Assembly (NCBI RefSeq): GCF_022605725.1
Contig: NC_065551.1
Coordinates: 36,518,001-36,582,000, forward strand
Direction: 5' to 3'
Source: Anthonomus grandis grandis
Taxonomy: Eukaryota > Arthropoda > Insecta > Coleoptera > Curculionidae
DNA length: 64,000 bases
How positions within the stretch are numbered: position 1 is the stretch's first letter; each line of letters opens with the position of its first letter. A program made the translations under genes and the position numbers. A model generated the notes under the pieces. The model worked only from the letters and a program-made list of their open reading frames with translations, did no database searches and was not told where the DNA came from. Shown here in pieces: positions 58,221 through 64,000 of the stretch.

Positions 58221-58423
58221 TAGCCAAAATAATTCACATTTTATTTCCTTTTTAGGTTCTTCAATACAATTTTCTTTAACACCTAAATTCTCAATAAAAT
58301 ATGAATCTGAATCTCAAATAGGTTTTCATGCCAAACAAAGGGTCGAAAGTCGATTACTTGACATTCTACCGCATCTCATCTCTCTAATATGCTTTGAATA
58401 GTTTTGAAATGTTACTTTTAGTA

Positions 58424-60105
58424 AAGTCTAGTTCAAAGATCTATTAGAATCTTTGATGTGCCGCAAATAGTCCGTGTGCCGGTGTTGCTTGTATTGTCAC
58501 ATGACATGCATGTTTAAATCGCAAAATTTTATATGGAAAGAGTCATAAATGTCAGGCAAAGTAAAATATGGCCCACGGTCCTCAAGTGGTAACCCGATAT
58601 TTATTGAAAGCTAGGCTGGTTATTAATTTCGGTACTTAAGATGGGTTTCATGGAATCGTATTGATGTGCTGATAGATAGACACAGACACCCCTCGATAGA
58701 AGCAGTAAACGGACCCACACAATCAGCATGCACAGTCCGAAAAGGAATCGGTTTTTTGTCAATGGGATGTAGTTTGGTATGTTTGGGGCCGGTGTGAGCT
58801 TTACCCACTAAAAATTTTAGACAATGATCGCAATATTTCTTTTTTGCCATTTTTGGAAACCAAAAGAAATGATTTATCTTTGCGAATGTCTTATCAGGAC
58901 CGATGTGACATTGTTCGTCATAAAACAAACGTAATAATCCTAGACGGCTACCTTTAGGGACAAAAGCACGATACACAGGAGGAATATGGTTGGGTTTATT
59001 TTTCTAAAAAGAATTTCGTTTTGAGAAAAATAATCGTGCGTCAATTTAGCAACTTTTAATTTTTCTAAAATATCTTGAGTCTCTGGGTTACGATTTTGAG
59101 CTTTTTTTAACCAATTTTCAGTATCAATGATATTTACAGCTACTATTTTATACGTACTATTTTGTTAGACGTCTGACCTCAGTCACGGCCACTCAAGCGG
59201 GAAAAGTTGCACGGGTCCGGCCTTAAAGTTTATTTGTATTTAAAATTTTATTATTCGGGATTTTTGAGTTTAGTTTTATTAAGTTAGAAATTCAGGATAG
59301 GTGATACCAAGATAATATTTAATTTAACTATAAAATTTAAGTATGTAAAATCAGTTTAACTAAAAATTTAAATTTAATAAGTTTAGTTTCAGTGGGGTGT
59401 TTATAATAAGTGATACAAATTACTTAGGACCGTTTATTCTGTGGATTAAGGCATTAAAGATTTACTTTTTGACACAAAAGGGTAAAATGTTTTGGTTTGT
59501 CTTCAAATTTTATATATTTCTTTTTTTTGGGTATTGGGATTTATTTTTATTTGGTGGTTATTATTAACGGGGATTTTGGCTGCCATATTCAATGTCCTTT
59601 ATTATTGTTTGTTTTTAAATTTATACATATATATGAGATTGACCCATCCTTAAAGATCTCTTTAAAAACACGACGAAAGTAATCCTCAAAATCAATGGGA
59701 TAGAGAGAGATACACAATCACTTGCACAGCCCAAAGTAGGAATCGCCAGAACGCAGGTGTTTTATCTTTGTTTAATAGATTGGCAAAAAAGAGGTGAGAA
59801 GTTTGTGAGTGTTTGAAATCTTTTGTAAAAATACTTGAAATTTAGTCCGCGGTTAATTTTTTTATATTATTTTCTCATGATATTATTTTCTTTCTAAAAA
59901 TTGATATTTTCGAAGGAAAAATTAAAAAATAGTGTAAAACATGGGGTTTTATGTATATTTAAAATGATTTCATAGATAAATTATATAAAATTTTACCATT
60001 TAAACATGTATATCATGCGACAATAAATAGGACATAGACGCACGGACTATTTAGTGCGGCATCTGCGATACATCAAAGATTTTAATAGATCTCTGAACTG
60101 GATTT
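58424..60105. mobile_element. Deleted sister transposon, copy B
   Basis: Ends AAGTCTAGTTCAAAGATCTA (58424) and complement of AAATCCAGTTCAGAGATC (60105), with TA on both sides (58422-58423, 60106-60107). Left part matches copy A 53111-53900 and right part matches 56490-56994, while the transposase region (about 53900-56490 in A) is gone. A Ty3/gypsy scrap replaces about 120 bases of A near its left end. A non-autonomous internal-deletion derivative, 1682 bp. Confidence 0.88.
58553..59155 (-). pseudogene. Ty3/gypsy integrase fragment
   Basis: An LTR-retrotransposon pol piece inside copy B. On the minus strand, in order: a linker (VNIIDTENWLKKAQNRN), a frameshift near 59000, then an integrase zinc-finger of H-H-C-C form (residues around DEQCHIGPDKTF and KYCDHCLKFLVGK), then the start of the integrase core with its first Asp (TVHADCVGPF). 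The frame fails soon after and the remaining core, RT and LTRs are absent. It is a small dead scrap, not a provirus. Confidence 0.85.
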
Positions 60106-60107
60106 TA

Positions 60108-61844
60108 TGTAATTAAACCAATCACGGACGTGAACCATCAATTTATTGCGACCGTCAATGATTCCTGGATTTCAGAGGGGTTTTTATATCAAAAAGGGGG
60201 TTGAAAGTCGTGTAAAACTGTTAAGACATCTATTTGTTTCACCTTCAATTTAAGGCATAAAAAGCATTTTTCTAAGGAGTTCCTGGACTTATCCTAAGGG
60301 ATCAAGGCCCACATCCATAGACCCTATATGAATCAACTGAATTTGAAGCTCAATCTAATATTGTTTTATTAGTAAGAGTCTTTTAATTCTGTACATTTTT
60401 CTTTGGCTTCACTTATTAATGTTCTCATTTCTTTATGTTTATGTTTATATGCATTGTTGTCTCCGTTTTTGTACGATCTTCATTCCTTCATTGACTTTAA
60501 AATTTTGTCAGTAATCATCCCATATTATCTTGTTTAGTTTAGTGTTTTTTTTTGGTCAATTGATCTCTCATTATTAGACTTTTAAAGTTTTTTAATAAAT
60601 ATATGCATAATTCATGATAGAAATGTCAAATATTGACATTGTTATCATTTTCTAGTTTTTTCATAGTTTTTCCCATTAAAAAATTAAACCGTTTAGTTCT
60701 CCTACTGAATACACGCTTATATAATATATTATGTACTTACATATTTAACGCTTATTTATTACGCATACAGTGTTGCCAATTTTATTTTCAAAGTACTTAC
60801 GTCACTCTAACCCTACTTGACTAAAACTAATTGCTTAAATTAAAATTTTTGATCGGGTCAGATAATTTACGTCTTTTGAACCCGATCGGGACCACCTGGT
60901 GCCGTGCGTCTCATTGACGTCAATCCGAAACGAGAACCACTTTCAATATTGAAAAATACCACGATGAGATTGAAATCGCGCAAAAAAAAAATGATTATTT
61001 CGCAAATACCCTCCGGTGCAACATTTACTGTATATTATTTATATTAATATTATAAAACAATGTCTGCTAATGATACTTTTAACAGTTCTAAAGTTAAATC
61101 AAGGATAGTTCATTGCGAAGGTCAAAAATAATAATCGGCGTCGTTACTGTAAGTATAATTAAAAAGATTCCAGTTTTTTTTTGTTGTTGTACTCGTATAT
61201 CTCCGATTATTATTACGTAATCAAACGGGGTTTGGGAGGTCAATTTTTAGGGTTCATTATGCGATAAAAAGTTTTATGCAATTTTAGAGAAGTTGCTTAA
61301 GCAGCATTAATTTGAATACTCGAAAGTTGCTAAAAAAGTGTCAAGAAAAAAACTCACCATAAGACTCAACATAAACTTTAGGGGTGTCACTACTAAATTG
61401 AATTTTTAACCTGTTTAATTACTGAAAAGTGACTGTAGAGTCAAATTATATTACTAGAATAATCAAAAAGCTAAGAATAAACTAGGTTTCCTTGAAATTA
61501 AGTCAAAATATAAATATTTAGGACACTCATGACCTACTGTCTTATCGAATTTATTACTAGCACGGACTCTGGACTTTGGAACGAGGAGATTCCACTATAC
61601 TGGATTTTCTTATGAAATACCATGAGAATACAAAAAAAAACGAATTTAGAAACATATAAAAGCTGTTGATAAATCGATCAAGTTACTTCATTGTAAAGTA
61701 TTTCAGTTATAACGTGTTATATTTAATTTTTCAACTATGGGTAAGTGTATTAATTCGTATTGGATGGATATTTCTGAAAAATACAGTATGAGTGCCATAA
61801 TAAGACTAGATTGACTTGCAATAGACAGTATTTAAGATTTTTTT
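60108..61844. other. Unique DNA with one GC-richer patch
   Basis: Around 60850-61000 the sequence is GC-richer, with ATTGACGTCAAT (CREB-type palindrome) near 60915, CACCTGG, and paired GATCGGGT/ACCCGATC words (about 60852, 60880). It may be regulatory. No gene can be read. Confidence 0.35.
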
Positions 61845-64000
61845 TTAGAATTTTCATTTTTTTTTTCAATGTTTTAAAAAACGTTTATAACTCAAAAAGT
61901 TGACCAGATAGAATTTTGAAAATTTGTACACATGTTCTCTGGATAATTTTGAGTGGACCCCTATTTTAGCGTTTTCCAAAATTTTGTCAGTATTTAAAAA
62001 AAAAAAAATTTTTGGAATTTTCAGTTTTTTTTTTCTTAAACTCTTACAAATTGCTCATAGCTCAAAAAGTTGACCAGATAGAATTTTGAAAATTTGTACA
62101 CATGTTCTTTGGACAATTTGAGTGGACACCTATTTTAGCGTTTTTCTAAATTCAGACAAGATTTTGAAAAAAAAAATTTTTTGGAATTTTCAGTTTTTTT
62201 TTTCTTAATGTTTTACAAATTGCTCATAACTCAAAAAGTTGACCAGATAGAATTTTGAAAATTTGTACACATGTTCTCTGGACAATTTGAGTGGACACCT
62301 ATTTTAGCGTTTTTCTAAATTCAGACAGGATTTTAAAAAAAAATTTTTTGGAATTTTCAGTTTTTTTTTTCTTAATGTTTTACAAATTGCTCATAACTCA
62401 AAAAGTTGACCAGATAGAATTTTGAAAATTTGTACACATGTTCTCTGGACAATTTGAGTGGATACCTATTTTACCGTTTTTCAAAATTTAGACAGGATTT
62501 TGAAAAAAAAAATTTTTTGGAATTTTAAGTTTTTTTTTTCTTAATGTTTTATGACTCAATGCCCATAACTCAAAAAGTTGACCAGATAAAATTTTGAAAA
62601 TTTGTACACATGTTCTCTGGACAATTTGAGTGGACACCTATTTCAGCGTTTTTCAAAATTTTTGACAGTATTTTGAAAAAAAAATTTTTTTTGGAATTTT
62701 AAGTTTTTTTTTTCTTAATGTTTTACAAATTGCTCATAACTCAAAAAGTCGACCAGATAGAATTTTGAAAGTTTGTACACATGTTCTCTGGACAATTTGA
62801 GTAGACACCTATTTCAGCATTTTTCAAAATTTAGACAGTAATTTGAAAAAAAAATTTTTTTTTGGAATTTTAAGTTTTTTTTTTCTTAATGTTTTATGAC
62901 TCAATGCCCATAACTCAAAAAGTTGAACAGATAGAATTTTGAAAGTTTGTACACATGTTCTCTGGACAATTTGAGTGGACACCTATTTTAGCGTTTTTCA
63001 AAATTTAGACAGTATTTTGAAAAAAAAAATTTTTTGGAATTTTCAGTTTTTTTTTCTAATGTTTTACAAATTGCTCATAACTCAAAAAGTTGACCAGATA
63101 GAATTTTGAAAATTTGTACTTATGTTCTCTGGACAATTTGAGTGGACACCTATTTTAGCGTTTTCCAAAATTTTGTCAGTATTTAAAAAAAAAAATTTTT
63201 TTGGAATTTTCAGTTTTTTTTTCTTAATCTCTTACAAATTGCTCATAGCTCAAAAAGTTGACCAGATAGAATTCTGAAAATTTGTACACATGTTCTCTGG
63301 ACAATTTGAGTAGACACCTATTTTAGCGTTTTTCAAAATTTAGACAGTATTTTGAAAAAAAAAAATTTTTGGAATTTTCAGTTTTTTTTTTCTAATGTTT
63401 TACAAATTGCTCATAACTCAAAAAGTTGACCAAATAGAATTTTGAAAGTTTGTACACATGTTCTCTGGACAATTTGAGTGGACACATATTTTAGCGTTTT
63501 TCAAAATTTAGACAGGATTTTGAAAAAAAAAAATTTTGGAATTTTCAGTTTTTTTTTTCTTAATGTTTTATGACTCAATGCTCATAACTCAAAAAGTTGA
63601 CCAGATTGAATTTTGAAAATTTGTACACATGTTCTCTGGACAATTTGAGTGGACACCTATTTCAGCGTTTTTCAAAATTCAGACAATATTTTGAAAAAAA
63701 ATTTTTTTGTAATTTTCAGTTTTTTTTTCTTAATGTTTTACAAATTGCTCATAATTAAAAAAGTTGACCGGATAGAATTTTGAAAATTTGTACACATGTC
63801 CTCTGGACAATTTGAGTGGACACCTATTTCAGCGTTTTTCAAAATTTTTGACAGTATTTTGAAAAAAAAATTTTTTTTGGAATTTTCAGTTTTTTTTTTC
63901 TTAATGTTGTACAAATTGCTCATAACTCAAAAAGTTGACCAGATAGAATTTTGAAAGTGTGTTCACATGTTCTCTGGACAATTTTAGTGAACACCTATTT
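61845..64000 (+). repeat. ~170-bp satellite, about 13 units, runs off the window
   Basis: Landmark CTCAAAAAGTTGACCAGATA recurs at 61891, 62061, 62230, 62397 and 62569 (167-172 bases), then to the end. Each unit carries TTTTGAAAATTTGTACACAT, GTTCTCTGGACAATTTGAGT, GGACACCTATTTTAGCG or GGACACCTATTTCAGCG, and long T and A runs. Units differ by scattered changes and variable homopolymers, with no clear higher-order period. Confidence 0.96.

Overview
This is an AT-rich, gene-poor stretch of insect nuclear DNA, most likely from a beetle or another repeat-rich insect. The call rests on a secreted His/Gly/Lys-rich protein of an insect type, spliced gene pieces with GT-AG introns, and an insect set of transposons: DD41D mariner, piggyBac, a DDE element with a very long D-E spacing, a Jockey/CR1-like LINE, a Ty3/gypsy fragment, and a SINE-like retroposon with a hammerhead ribozyme. 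I cannot name the species. All identifications come from reading motifs by eye; no database search was possible.

Layout. 1-2760: imperfect ~610-bp tandem repeats with a 138-bp MITE inserted at 2365. 4327-19354: a 15-kb array of about 88 copies of a 171-bp satellite, with higher-order organisation. 21745-22512 (minus): one intact secreted His-rich protein gene with a TATA box, initiator and poly(A) signal. 23208-24942: a non-autonomous TIR element with internal palindromes. 25080-29650: a composite of tandem foldback repeats (~500 bp) and ~0.8-1.0-kb tandem repeats, split by a 549-bp retroposon carrying a tRNA-like Pol III promoter and a hammerhead ribozyme. 30205-33264: a LINE scrap and a 2.6-kb TIR element. 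34100-35190: a broken piggyBac transposase. 38523-44714: a degenerate LINE interrupted by a 366-bp-unit satellite block and by a complete 2566-bp mariner. 45390-45573: a candidate first coding exon. 45945-49440: a second ~172-bp satellite with a ~866-bp higher-order period. 51710-52282 (minus): the C-terminal exons of a phosducin-like gene. 52486-60105: a MITE, a DDE transposon with a dead transposase, and a deleted sister copy carrying a Ty3/gypsy integrase scrap. 61845-64000: a further ~170-bp satellite running off the window.

The strongest unifying observation is that four separate satellite arrays (4.3-19.4 kb, 37.0-38.0 kb, 45.9-49.4 kb and 61.8-64 kb), although very different over most of their length, keep the same ~170-bp period, a near-invariant box GACACCTATTTCAGCGTTTTT, and an identical 70-base spacing from that box to an upstream CATAACTC/CATATCTC block. 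A second link joins the 138-bp MITE at 2365 to the transposon at 53111 through nearly identical terminal inverted repeats.

Host gene content is small: the His-rich protein, the phosducin-like fragment, and two or three unproven exons.
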